A DNA stretch of 64,000 bases from Isoetes taiwanensis (taxonomy: Eukaryota; Streptophyta; Lycopodiopsida; Isoetales; Isoetaceae): positions 20,406,501 through 20,470,500 of the forward strand of contig JAJEKV010000017.1 in NCBI GenBank assembly GCA_021234155.1, written 5' to 3'. The notes beneath the pieces are model-generated. The model had not been told where the DNA came from, made no database searches, and worked only from the letters and a program-made list of their open reading frames with translations. Positions 23,360 to 34,472 of the stretch are shown piece by piece; the first letter of the stretch is position 1, and every line of letters begins with the position of its first letter. A program made the translations under genes and the position numbers.

Positions 23360-24180
23360 GTTACATGTCGTGATAGATGTGGTGATGCAAATGGTGCATT
23401 TGGTGAACCATGTGGTGAACCATGTGGTGAATCATGTGGTGAATCGTAGGTGGCATGTTGGAGCTTACGTGGCATGTTTGACTTTCATTGACCAACATGT
23501 TTGGTGATGCAAATGGTGCATGTGGTGAATCATGAGGTGCATTTGGTGAATCATGTGGTGAATCATGTGGTGAATCATGTGGTGCATCGTAGGTGGCATG
23601 TTGGAGCTTACATGGCATGTTTGAGCCACCTTGGCATGTTGGAGCCTAGGTGGCATATTTGAGCCACCTTGGCATGCTTGAGCCTTTACATGACCTTTGT
23701 TACATGTTTGACTTTCATTGACCAACATGTTTGGTGATGCAAATGGTGCATGTGGTGAATCATGAGGTGCATTTGGTGAATCATGTGGTGAATCATGTGG
23801 TGCATCGTGAGGTGGCATGTTGGAGCTTCGTGGCATGTTTGAGCCACCTTGGCATGTTGGAGCCCTAGGTGGCATATTTGAGCCACCTTGGCATGCTTGA
23901 GCCTTTACATGACCTTTGTTACATGTTTGACTTTCATTGACCAACATGTTTGGTGATGCAAATGGTGCATGTGGTGAATCATGAGGTGCATTTGGTGAAT
24001 CATGTGGTGAATCATGTGGTGCATCGTGGGTGGCATGTTGGAGACTTACGTGGCATGTTTGAGCCACCTTGGCATGTTGGACCTAGGTGGCATATTTGAA
24101 CCACCTTGGCATGCTTGAGCCTTTACATGACCTTGGTGAATCATGTGGTGCATCGTGGGTGGCATGTTGGAGCTATTATA
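23360..24180 (+). repeat. Composite minisatellite with ~225-bp higher-order unit
   Basis: The 12-bp unit GTGGTGAATCAT alternates with the 19-bp GGCATGTTGGAGCCTAGGT-type unit. A larger block starting ACTTTCATTGACCAACATG recurs at 23481, 23711 and about 23930, a higher-order period of about 220-230 bp. It shares units with the arrays at 13.1-14.2 and 17 kb. Confidence 0.9.
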
Positions 24181-26020
24181 TGAATGGCCAATTCGGGATA
24201 GATATATATATATATATTTTTTAATGTTTTTTAGAAAATAAAATAATGGTCCTTTCGAGGTTATTATTAGTTGCCTACTAAATCTTTAGGAATAAAGATG
24301 CTAATGGTGAAATCCTAAAATCGTAGCCTCTGAGAAATTAATTTCACGCCAGCCTTTATAGGCTATGGTGCGTGAAGGAGAAGCATCGTCCAATTCCTTC
24401 CAGCGGGAATGTCGAAGGCCGTTGCCATTGCCGCTCTCCCTCGACTCGCCTCTCCCTCTCCCTCTTGCTCTCCCTCCCCTAAGCGCCCGAGGCTGCTTTC
24501 AATTCCTTTGGCACGGTGATGGCGGTTATGAAATAGGATCTTGGCCAAATTACCATTTCTTTGGGCCCGAACACGAGAGCCAGTACCCGAGAGCCACGGG
24601 CACGAGAGCTCACGAGTCTCATTCCACCTCTTAGAAGCTCGAAGATCTTTGGACTTTGAGGAAGAGGTGGAATCCTCCTCTAATTTCAATTCCTCGATGA
24701 AGCTTCTTGATGATCAATTTGATTCCCAAGATTCGATGTGAATCGGCGAAGACCAGACCGAAGAAGAAGAAGAAGAGGTAGAAGAGGCGAAGAACATGAA
24801 GTTTTTGGAACTCCAAAATTTTCTCTGAGTAAGTAGCATGCATGCATTAATTTTTGCTTTCTTTTATGTATTATAAACTAATTTTCTTCACTTTTCTTAC
24901 AGATGAAGCTTGAAGTCCGGTACGTGCCACCTTTTTTTCTTTTGATCAAGTTAGTCTCTGAGGCCTTTTGTGCCTTTGTATTTTTTTGAAAAGCAGGATG
25001 GTATATAGGCCTTAGTGCCTTCATTTGATCTCACCCCTTGTGAACTCACCACTTGTGATCTGAGGGCCTTAGTGCCTCTTTGTAATATATGATGGCCTTA
25101 GTGCCTTTTTGAATATATGATGGCCTTGTGCCTTTTTTGAACCTTGTGTAAATTTCTAATTTGAAGTATTACGGTATCTTCTGTTTTAACATATGATGGC
25201 CTTGTGCGATTTGTAATCCGAGCCTTGTGCCTTTTGTTTAATCGAGAAAATAGTTTATAATGGCTTTGTGTCTTGTGTAAATTTGTGCCTTGTGTAAATT
25301 TCTAATTGCATTTTACCACGGCTGTTTCAAAAAAAACAGATACCACAGGCCTTAGTGCCTTTCTTTGATCTCACCCATATGTCTACTTGAGGCCTTGTGC
25401 AAGTTTTAATTGATTTAATTAGGTTTAATCGGTTATACCTTGGAATTCATTCAACATTCAAGTACAAATTTCATGGCTGGAAGCATAAAAAATGAGAATG
25501 CAAAACAGAAACTTCTTTATATTCATAAAAGTTTCTATACAGTACCCTTTACACAATTGCCACAGTAAGTGGATTTTCCTAATACTTTCATATCAATTCA
25601 GGGACCTAATTTGGGATCCATATATTGCTGTCACCAAAATCAGTCAAGATACTATCGGGGAATCGAGAGCCATTCCATTTTATTTGGGTCAAAAAAAATG
25701 GTCAATGCCCCAATGGCTGATTATGGTGAAATCTGTGGTGAAAGCGTGCAGGAAAAGCTGTGGTGAAGCTGTGGTGATGCAAAGCGTTGTTTTATGTTTC
25801 AAAGGGAAAAATACATATGGAAATCTACCATACCCGGTAGAATAGTTCATATTTCTTATGAAATGAAGTATGCGAGAAAAATCGGGGAAAACTATAACCT
25901 TGAGCTTCTAGTATTATTATTAAAATGCATTAGAGATGACATACGATTCTTGGGCCTCAATCGGATCTGCATTGTGAGATCGTAACTCTTCTTCTTCCAA
26001 GTGCGTTCAAGACTTCATCA
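24180..26020. other. Unassigned stretch with GGCCTTAGTGCC repeats
   Basis: 24360-24830 is GC-richer with CT-rich and GAAGAA tracts. About 24955-25400 holds a degenerate repeat of GGCCTTAGTGCCTTT. 25700-25770 has GTGAAATCTGTGGTGAAAGC-like words. Several frames of 60-117 aa have no recognised domain. Confidence 0.45.
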
Positions 26021-26025
26021 AGTGT

Positions 26026-26352
26026 TTATTTGAATAGTTGGTGTAATCCGGCAACACTAAAACATGAGCTTCTCATTTTTTGCTCCCCACTTATGATCTG
26101 ATTCATAAAGTATTGTCTCGAGGTTGTTGTGTCTCCATGCATCCGGCTTTTTGTCGAGCACTTTTTTAATGGGTCGGAAGCATGGATCATTTCCCGCTTT
26201 AGTTGGATGAACATATCCTCTTCCTCAAGCAAGGGGGAGAGTGAGAACTCATCCTCAGAATCATACACCACCCCGAACCACATGTAATTTTGCACCAGCT
26301 CATTAAGTCTCGACGCATGCGTGTAAACAACATCATCGTGGCAAAACAACAT
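26026..26352 (-). CDS. Hypothetical protein (108 aa), possible exon of an element gene
   Basis: A minus-strand frame starting MLFCHDDVVYTHASRLNELV, with an acidic segment DSEDEFSLSPLLEEEDMF. Composition is protein-like. It lies downstream of another minus-strand coding-like block (27400-28050), so both may be exons of one gene reading away from the right TIR. No family recognised. Confidence 0.3.
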   Translation of the reverse strand: MLFCHDDVVYTHASRLNELVQNYMWFGVVYDSEDEFSLSPLLEEEDMFIQLKREMIHASDPLKKCSTKSRMHGDTTTSRQYFMNQIISGEQKMRSSCFSVAGLHQLFK

Positions 26353-26829
26353 CTACTACAAAGAAAGGCAACCGCCTATCAGCGCCTTGGCTTCTAATTC
26401 TTTAAGCCCATCGGGGAATTAACCTATGTTTTAAGCCTAGAATACCCCTCGAATTCATGGGTCCTCCGGCTCCTCTAATATCGCCTACATTCTGGTTTAT
26501 TTGCTCCGATTATAGGTCCTACCGGATCATTTGCATTTGAGGCTTGGTGAAATTGTTTGTGCTCGTGTTCTCCTTACGTTTTCTTCGCCATATTTGGATT
26601 GTGATAAGCCAATGTGCGCATGCAAAACTAGATTTATGGTTTTTCCCCAATGCTTCCGCAGCCCGGCTTTTGAATGATTGACCTTGCATTTGATGTGAAT
26701 GATTTCCAATGATTCTCTGTCCCATTCTGTCCATCCTTAATGTAATTTTTACAGTGTCACTTTCACCCTGTCAATTAAACAGTGAGATTTCTATTAAACA
26801 TAGCATATATTACAGACATTCATCTTACA

Positions 26830-27310
26830 CCTCGTTATTCACCACACTAGGCACCACATAGAATATATTACAGCATTTATTTTACACCATATTTTTAACC
26901 ACACTAGGCACCACACTGGGCACTAATCGCGGCACCACACTAGGCACCACACTAGACACCACACCATGTTATTCACCACACTAGGGACCACATAGCATAT
27001 ATTACAGACATTTATTTTACACCATGTTATTCACCACACTAGGCACCACAAAGCGTATATTTAGAGCATTTATTTTACACCATATTTTTCACCACACTAG
27101 GCACCACATAGCATATATTACAGCATGTATTTTACACCATGTTATTCACCACACTAGGCACCACAAAGCATATATTGACAGCATTTATTTCACACCACGT
27201 GCCTCACCACACTAGGCAGCACATATCATATATCACAGCATTAATAGGCACCACACACCACAAGCAATCACTAACCACAGCAACCACATATCACAAGCAA
27301 TCACTAACCA
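26830..27310 (-). repeat. 58-bp tandem array of CACCACACTAGGCACCACA (right cluster)
   Basis: TTACACCATGTTATTCACCA recurs at about 27017 and 27133, with the variant TTACACCATATTTTTCACCA at about 27075, a period near 58 bp. Less regular copies flank it from 26830 to 27310. The CACCAC core is the complement of the GTGGTG motif clustered near the left end of the same element. Confidence 0.88.
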
Positions 27311-27399
27311 CATACCACATTAACAATAAAAAATGTGGTGAAGATGAAGAAATGAAATAACCTGTGATTCTTCCAGATAGTGAGTGGCATGATCCTCTC

Positions 27400-28310
27400 T
27401 TACATTTCGTTTCCAATCTTTGAACTTAACATCCTTTGCATTTGAGAGACCCTCTTTGTTTTTCGGTCCAAAATTGCTGCACAAGTTCTATGACACTGCT
27501 CTTCTAACTCTTTTGTACAAAACCCATTTCCCCCTTTGCAATCTATCTCTTCCCTCTTCAATTTTGCTTTGGTAAGATTCCTAGGATGAACACCCCGGTT
27601 TACCAAAACCCCGAAAGCACGACGGGATTAGCACTTTCGGTATTAATGCTTCCTCTTACGGCCATAGCAAGGCAACTACTCTTGGCTGCTAAAACTGTCA
27701 TTCTTTGTTAGACTTCTTCACAAGTTGAATGGAAGCCACGAGGTTCTTGACCACAATGCTCTTGGCTTGCAAATCTTTCAGCTCTTAGCCAATCATTGTC
27801 CATTGTGTCATCCCTGAGATAATCTAGTAAAACCTCTTTCTTATATTTGTTAGACAAGCCTTTAGTGGTGCTATGAAATGAAGATAACAATTTTAATACC
27901 ATCCGGACGCCTTTGGTAGAGGCCGTTACAGTGGATCCTCCCTCTGCTGTTGCAATTTTTTTGCTAATTCTTCTTTAGCTTCCCTTTGTCTTTTCCTTTG
28001 GCGTCTTTTATGATCTCGTTCTTGTTACGGAGTTCTCTTTCTCTTACCCTCGGGGCAAATTTGCTTCCAAATTAAATGATTGAAGGTATGAACCGGATTG
28101 ATCCACAACCTAATTAAGCGCCATAGCCGTGTGCTTCGAGGAAAGGCACCGCGGGTGGGTCGTGGGTTTAGAAATCGGTTGGTGGAGATTGGAATGGGAC
28201 GGGCATGAGGGAAATTGGAATGGGATGGGTGGCGTAGGAATCGGGTTGTTGCATTTCAGGAAATGATTGAATCCGGGCAAGGACATCACTAGGCGCCAAA
28301 CAAACATTTA
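27400..28310 (-). pseudogene. Decayed minus-strand coding block adjoining the right TIR, unknown function
   Basis: Read from right to left: MFVWRLVMSLPGFNHFLKCN (from 28307), then a basic coiled stretch KRRQRKRQREAKEELAKK (about 27995-27950), VLKLLSSFHSTTKGLSNKYK and LLDYLRDDTMDNDWLRAERF ending in a stop at 27708. Then LTKAKLKREEIDCKGGNGFC and ELEEQCHRTCAAILDRKTKR down to about 27420, with frame breaks. The continuity of helical, charged sequence indicates a real former gene of the transposon. No domain recognised. Confidence 0.4.
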
Positions 28311-28324
28311 AAATCGCACCACAA

Positions 28325-28400
28325 ATTTGATATCTCCCACCACATTTTTAGGAGGACAGGGGGGACACCCAGGGTGTTCCACTACAACATGCTTTCACCC
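28325..28400. repeat. Right terminal inverted repeat of the inner element
   Basis: Reverse complement of the left end: ACTACAACATGCTTTCACCC is the terminal 20 bp, preceded by GTTCC and by a TCCCACCACATTTTT block. It is directly followed by the ACTT duplication. Confidence 0.85.
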
Positions 28401-28695
28401 ACTTCTTTTTAGGGAGTGCGAAACTACCCAAGAAAGTACCCAACACTAGGTACTGGGAACTTGCATTAATGTCTCAATAAATAATAAGTGTGAGAGTTTA
28501 TTCATCCAATTTAGTCTCTAATAGTATTATCATCCTCTAATACTATAGATTCACATGTTATTGACCTTCAACTCAAAATTTTTGGATTGATTTAAATGGA
28601 AATAAAAAATAGAATGCACTACTTTTAAAAGTACCCAGTGTAGGTACTTTTGAGGGTTCCAAAAATGGTACACCGTAGCATGCTTTCACCCTAGG

Positions 28696-30316
28696 GAGTA
28701 TCTATTCTAAATTACTAGGGTGCCTATTGGAACATAAATTGAGCACATGGGCTGATGTGAATGGGAAAAGAGCCCCATGCCAAGCAGGTTTTAGGAAGAT
28801 GCACAAGACTCTGGGTCATTGCCTTACATTGAGGGTGCTCATCGAACAGGCAAAGAGACCAAAGAAGGCACTGTTTCTTGCATTCATTGATTTCTCCAAA
28901 GCCTTCGATACAGTACCAAGAGATGAGCTGGGAAATAAAATGAAAGAGATTGGGGTCCCGATCACTCTCATGGGTGCAGTATCTCACCTATATAAAGAAG
29001 TTATAGCACGATTAGCAGACAATTTGACTGAAGTCCAAAGTACAATAGGGGTGAGACAAGGCTGTCCGTTATCACCCACCTTTTTTCGGTTATACATAGA
29101 TGAGCTGCAATCATGGATGGAGAAGAAAGGGATTGTGGGAACTCAGCTAGGGGATTATGTGATTCAATTGCTAATCTACGCTGACGACGTGGTGTTATTG
29201 GCAGACACCTCAACATGCCTCCAGAGACACCTACAAACCTTGAGCGAGTTCTGCACGGCTAAGAAAATGAAAGTGAATTTGTCTAAATCCAAGATCGTGG
29301 TGTGTGGCACAATAAACAAACCACACTTCACGTACAATGGAGAGACATTGAAGACTGTAAGTCATTATAAATACCTTGGAATAGAGTTCAGCGCAAATTA
29401 TAAATGGAAAGAATGCATTAAGAAACGAATAGCAGGAGGAAAAACAACCTTATACGGAATGCTCCGGCGATGCCGTAAGGCATCTTTACAAGATTGGGGG
29501 TTGAGGAGATTACTTTTCAAAACTCTGGTCCAAGCAGTAATCCTGTATGGTGCTCCAATCTGGGGACCGGCTCTGTCTAAAGGATTATGGAAGCAGGTTG
29601 AGAGTATTCAGAAGCTGTTCTTGCAAGAGGAATTTGGCATTAAGCAGCAAATCCCATATCCAATTATGCTGGCAGAAGCGGGTTTATTATCATTTGAGGT
29701 GGAGGCACTGATCCAGACCATCACATTTGTGAATAGATTATTTACTTTGGATGACGATCGGATTCCAAAAATAGCAATGGAAGCTTCCATGACTGCGGGC
29801 TGGTATAAGGATGTATTGGACTGGGCTGCAAGTTGGGGTATAAGTAGAATGAGTTGGCCTGATTCTGAAATTGGTGTACGAGACTTGGTGCAATCACTAG
29901 CACTGAAGCGGATCTCGGAAGAACCTGGCACTAAGATGATATATTACATGAAGGAGATAAATCCGATGATTGTGTATTGGGACCAAACATACCTTCGGGC
30001 CAGGATTCCACTACACCTGAAGCAGACCATTGCACGATACCGCACAGGTTCTCATAAGCTCCAAATAGAGACGGGCAGATGGGCAGGTATCCGAAGGGAT
30101 AACCGGATTTGTTCGGTATGCACAGATGGAGATATCGAGGATGAAGAGCATGTGTTTTTAACATGCACATCATATGCAGAACTTAGAGATTCCTTTGATA
30201 TCGGTTTTCGCAATTTTCATAGTCTCCTAGATATGGATCCAAAAACTCTAGGATGTTATCTTAAAAAGGTTGAATCTCATAGATTATTTCTGATTCAAGT
30301 ACAATTAAGCATTTAA
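28696..30316 (+). pseudogene. LINE family 1, copy B: reverse transcriptase and C-terminal zinc knuckle (continuous 529-codon frame)
   Basis: The frame is open from 28727 to the stop at 30316. It contains HKLSTWADVNGKRAPCQAGF, FIDFSKAFDTVPRDEL (palm motif with catalytic Asp), GVRQGCPLSPTFF, LLIYADDVVLLADTS (the YADD active site near 29177) and KYLGIEFSANYKWK. Near the C-terminus, after LQIETGRWAGIR, it has a CX2CX9HX4C knuckle (CSVC ... EEHVFLTC). It therefore retains the key RT residues lost in copy A. The protein start and endonuclease are missing because the 20.8 kb insertion separates this part from 7098-7871, so it is not a functional ORF2 even though the RT half is open. Reverse transcriptase would use the nicked target as primer. 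Confidence 0.93.
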
Positions 30317-30384
30317 GTGTAACTGCTGCTCCATGACCTCAAGGTCCTAAGGGGCATGATAATAAATATTATTATTATTATTAG
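30317..30384 (+). other. LINE family 1 3' UTR: hairpin and (ATT)n tail
   Basis: A very short 3' UTR follows the stop. GACCTCAAGGTC (30335-30346) is a perfect small hairpin, then AAGGGGCATGATAATA and an (ATT)n run at about 30366-30384. Ending in a short simple-repeat tail instead of poly(A) is known for several LINE clades; the hairpin would be the likely RT recognition element (inference). Confidence 0.7.
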
Positions 30385-33300
30385 TTCTATGTTTGGTTTC
30401 TATTATGCAGTTGTTCCTTGTGTCTTATTTAATAAGTTGTTCCCTATATGTATCTTATTTGCATACAATGATTTATTATTCATTGTGACTCAGTCAAATA
30501 AGCAGTCCTCAACCAATTAACACTTCTTGCTCAAATTCTCAATGGCTAACAATTCGAGTAAAATGATTGGTCTTAGATTCTTCATATTAAATTATTCAAG
30601 TTTACCATGATTTAGAATTGCCATGATGGCATAAAAAACTTTGTGGATCAAGCTTACTAAAACATTAACAACTCAACTTCATACGAGTTTGACCAGGTGT
30701 TGAACCACGATTATAACTTTCACATTAACTTAAAACCTTTATGCTAAAATCTTCGTAAAAAAAACTCGATCACAAACTACCTGTCGATTTCATACAATTC
30801 TTATAGTATAACTGACTGCTAGAGAATCTTCTAATTGGCTGAGAAACAACATGATTAGTGTTTTAACAAGGGAATTAGGAGTGGAAAGCGCAATGCAACA
30901 CGTTAGTTCCTATTCCATGATGATCATCGAATAGCTATCAAGCACTCTTGAGTTAAAATCTAAGCACTCCTTGGACTTCTCTATACGTATGTTCAAATTT
31001 CAAAGTTTTTAGAGCGGTACATGCTAGCACATTCAGTGCATGTGCCAGTGTAAATGGGAAAGTTTTGTTCATCGTAATCTCATGGTGCGTGTAAACATCC
31101 ATTTCTTTGTGGCATATGTTCAGATCAGAACCCTGAGTTGATGCAACAGTCTACTGCAAAGGTTTTTTTCACTATGGCTTTAACATCTGAGGGAGAACTA
31201 TGGGGATGAGGAGGTAATCATTGGGCTTTTTATATTAATTGTTGATAAGGCATGAAAATATCTAGGTTGAGTAGATTTTGCTCCAAATTAATAAGAAAAT
31301 GAAGTGTATTTAAGCAATTAAAGTTCCAATTTAGTTCTCTTAGCTGAAAATGCATTGATAGTTAGAATAAGTTGGTTTCTAATTCTTGGTCAGGAAACTC
31401 AAATTTTGAGCTTGCAAGAGGAAGTAACAAGGTGGGAGGAAAACCAATGTCTGTCTATCCATTTTTCTCAACCACTAAGTGATTTATTTCTCTAGGCGAC
31501 AAAATTTGTAATGGTATTGCTGGGCTTACAACTGTGTTATATGGTAAGATATCTTTTCCCATGAAAGCAAGTTTGTTACTAGCCAACATACATTGAAGTT
31601 AGAGGTTTTCTATGGTCTCAAACTAATACCTACTGGTGCAGACTTGCAAAGGTCCGCTCGCAAGATTTGTTGTAGATCCTGCTTTGGATGCTCTCTGGTC
31701 TACAGTAAGCTTTGACTGTAAATTGATCCATCTTTTTTTTTGTTACAAGAATGAAGTTAATGATAGTTCCATCATGTTCAAGACTGATAGCTCCCTGATC
31801 TTTAGAGACACTTCAAGTAGACATGGTATACCTGCATCTATATGGAATTCATTGCCATTTTAGCCTTGCCCCTTATACAATGAAGAAGGTTTGAATTCCT
31901 TAGTTTTAGGTTCTCCCGCATGTGGAATCAAAGTTCCTTCCTGAAAATGATGAGCATGTTTAGGGATTACATCAATAGAACCACAATTGAGTCCCGTGAA
32001 CTCTTTAGGATATTCTCTACTTTCTTTAACAGGTTCCAGCATGTGGGCTAGTAAACCCTCCAGCATGCCTTAGAATTAGCTTTGAAGTTTGCAATTGATT
32101 TTGATAGGTAGGCCCATATAGTACTTGCCTTTTGAAATTTACTTTCACTTTTGTAGTTGATCTTCCCATATAATCGATTGTGTTTTTGAGTTCGTACAGT
32201 CCCTACATATGACCTTGACTTCATGTTCAACTCTCCTTTTTTGGCTTACTTTTGCTCTTTGGAATTGGTATAGCATCCTAAGTTCAACGTAGGATGCATT
32301 TTAGATTACAACAACTTTGCACTTAGCGAATGCGGTAAAATTTAAACCATGCACATTTTGCTAGGGTCTACGATTAAGTTGTTTAGGATTATCAACTAGG
32401 GTTTATGGTTCATGGGATTTAAGATTTAGGGACTGCGAGTTCAGTGGTAAAGCAAAGAAAATACAAAGCCAAAGTAATAGCTCATGCATTAAGTTGTAAC
32501 TTACAATTAGACTTTATATGGTATATTTATAACCATCACACTCAACAAGCATCTAAACATTAAATCTCGAGCAAATTACTAGCTATTACCATGAGCAATG
32601 TCCCAATTATAATCAAACATGAAATGTACATATTTTATTGCCTTCCTTCATATGTAGCTCTATACTTTGTAGAAATTTTGACACATGGGATTTAGGTAAT
32701 CTACGAGAATGTCAAAAGAATGTTATAAGGGTATTAGGATGAGGAGAATTCTTATCCCCCCAAGCCTTGCATGCCCGTAGATTGGCTAGTAATGGTGACC
32801 TGCTCAATAAGCAACTAGAGCAAAGCAAGTATATTTCACAGATACTTCAAAAAATGATAGCAATCATGTATTACTAAGGGATTTGTAGTAAGAAAAACAA
32901 AAATTAGATATAGCTAAGGCGCCACCCACCCTCCCTCCCTCCCTCCCTCCCTCCCTCCCCCCATCCTGCACTTTTTTTTCTCTTTTTTGTGCAATTGGTT
33001 GAACTCCTATTTATATATGTACACACTATATATTTACTTTACAAGTATTTTAATTTTAAATCAACTTCTTTCTTATCTTATCTTATCTTTTGAATCTCGC
33101 CTTTTTATTATTTGCTGTAGATTATTCAACAAATATTTTTTTACCGATAACTCTATACTCTCACTGATATTATTTTCGGTAACAAATTACCTTCCATTCA
33201 CACGTACTCTCTAACGTTAGGAAATAGCAGAGTTATTGGCTTTACAGAACATGACCTAAAGTATTGTTAGCTTGACACATGATGCCCTCCTTGGTGCATA

Positions 33301-34472
33301 TTTGTTAACTTCAAAACATATGCCTTTGAACCATTAAAAATGTGTCCAATAGCTATGTCGAGGTCAAGAGAATTATTAGTTCCAATCATTTCAAAGTCTC
33401 CAAAAGGATGATCATTATCGATTCTAGGTTGCTAGAGAATCTTCTAATTAGCTGGGAGATGGCATAGTTAGTGTTTTCACAAAGAAATTAGCATTGAAGT
33501 GTACAATGCAACACATGAATTGCTATTCCAAGATCGCAATTAAACTCCTATACAATACATTTAACTTAGACCTTCATAAGTTTTATTTAAATGCACACTT
33601 TTTATTTGTGTAATAGGTCCATTGTGCATTTGATTTTGGGAACTTTAAAGAGCACCACTTTAGTGGTTCCCATATGAAATGAAGCATCATGAGTTGAACG
33701 TACTTGTGTTTTTGAAACGTTCAAAAATGTGTTCCAATTGAAATGATTGCAAATATAATAGTGGGATTTTTAATGGAGACACACTCCATGTATCTCTTTC
33801 GCAACAAATTCACAGGATGAGTTTCGTGGTTCATAAATGGGACGAACCATAATTAGTTTCACAGATGATGCTCTCCTTGGAGCCTGCATGCATCAAATAC
33901 ACTAATAAATTCACATGGCATACTGGGGGTTTTAATCACCAATAGCCAAAGGAATACATGGTCAAGCAGGTCATCTGGCACCTTCCTCACCTCAAGCAGA
34001 TATCTCGATATGTGAAAGGAAACCATAACAATCTTGAATTCGACCATGTAAAAAAGGATCTATGCGTTGCTCCAACCATTATGATACAAACTACGATATG
34101 ATTAGTCCCATTGTTATATTACTTCCTTATTGTTGCTCCTTTACCATCACACTCTTTAGAGAATGTCAATGAGTGGAAATTTATCAAAAGTTTACTGATG
34201 CAATACACAATCGGTCTCATACAGTCCTTAAATAATAAGGGACTTGTATCTTATATAATAACTAGCAAATTTTTTTTTTTTTGGAATTATCTACGCTTCC
34301 CGGAATCAATTTCCGAAAAGCACTTTCCGGCATCCGCTATTTGGCTGGGGGAAGCCACGGAGCTCCTACATCCTTCCATCTGCCTACTGAATTCGCTGCA
34401 AACAACTTTCAGTGTTTGTTGCTCCAGAGATTAGTTTGTGGAAAATAGATTGCTAACCCTGTTTGGGGAGAC
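30385..34472. other. Unassigned intergenic stretch with a two-copy dispersed repeat
   Basis: No gene recognised. A ~100 bp unit starting GCTAGAGAATCTTCTAATT occurs at about 30820 and again at about 33430 in the same orientation, sharing TTAGTGTTTT and CAATGCAACAC. A (CCCT)n microsatellite lies at 32928-32960. A short stretch at 31641-31704, between a GCAG acceptor and a GTAAGC donor, could be an exon but has no support. 33860-34050 has a minus-strand frame of 62 aa without a known domain. Confidence 0.5.

Larger units (their letters stand above)
7907..28400. mobile_element. Inner 20.5 kb TIR element of the same family, TSD ACTT
   Basis: The left end GGGTGAAAGCATGTTGTAGT (7907 on) and the right end finishing at 28400 are exact inverted copies over about 26 bp. 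A weaker inverted match containing AAATGTGGTGGGA continues for another ~60 bp. ACTT flanks both sides (7903-7906, 28401-28404). The element sits inside the outer element, with which it shares GGGTGAAAGCATG. Inside are inverted minisatellites, a Ulp1-type protease remnant, unknown decayed coding and GTGGTG clusters. No transposase could be recognised. The 4-bp duplication and GGG ends exclude canonical MULE (9 bp), hAT (8 bp) and Mariner (TA); CACTA ends are absent. Superfamily unassigned. Confidence 0.85.
7872..28691. mobile_element. Outer TIR element (MITE-like, ~320 bp without its insert), TSD TAGG
   Basis: The left end GGGTGAAAGCATGCTA (7872 on) is mirrored by TAGCATGCTTTCACCC ending at 28691. 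The inverted match continues through GTGTACCAT with two or three mismatches, about 27 bp in all. TAGG flanks both ends (7868-7871 and 28692-28695). The target is the LINE reverse-transcriptase sequence, and copy A has the same site uninterrupted with a single TAGG (about 5625-5628). Removing the inner element leaves 7872-7906 plus 28405-28691, about 322 bp, with no coding capacity, so this is a non-autonomous element. Confidence 0.88.

Noticed and set aside
26830-27310. CRISPR-like appearance of the 58-bp array
   Set aside because: Units have no unique spacers of constant length, variation is spread through the unit, and the context is a eukaryotic transposon.
31636-31704. Possible F-box-like exon (ARFVVDPALDALWST)
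   Set aside because: Too short; flanking splice-like signals alone are weak and no adjacent exons were found.
32987-33214. 75-aa ORF after the (CCCT)n microsatellite
   Set aside because: Hydrophobic translation of an AT-rich stretch (Leu/Ile/Tyr/Phe) without domain or context.
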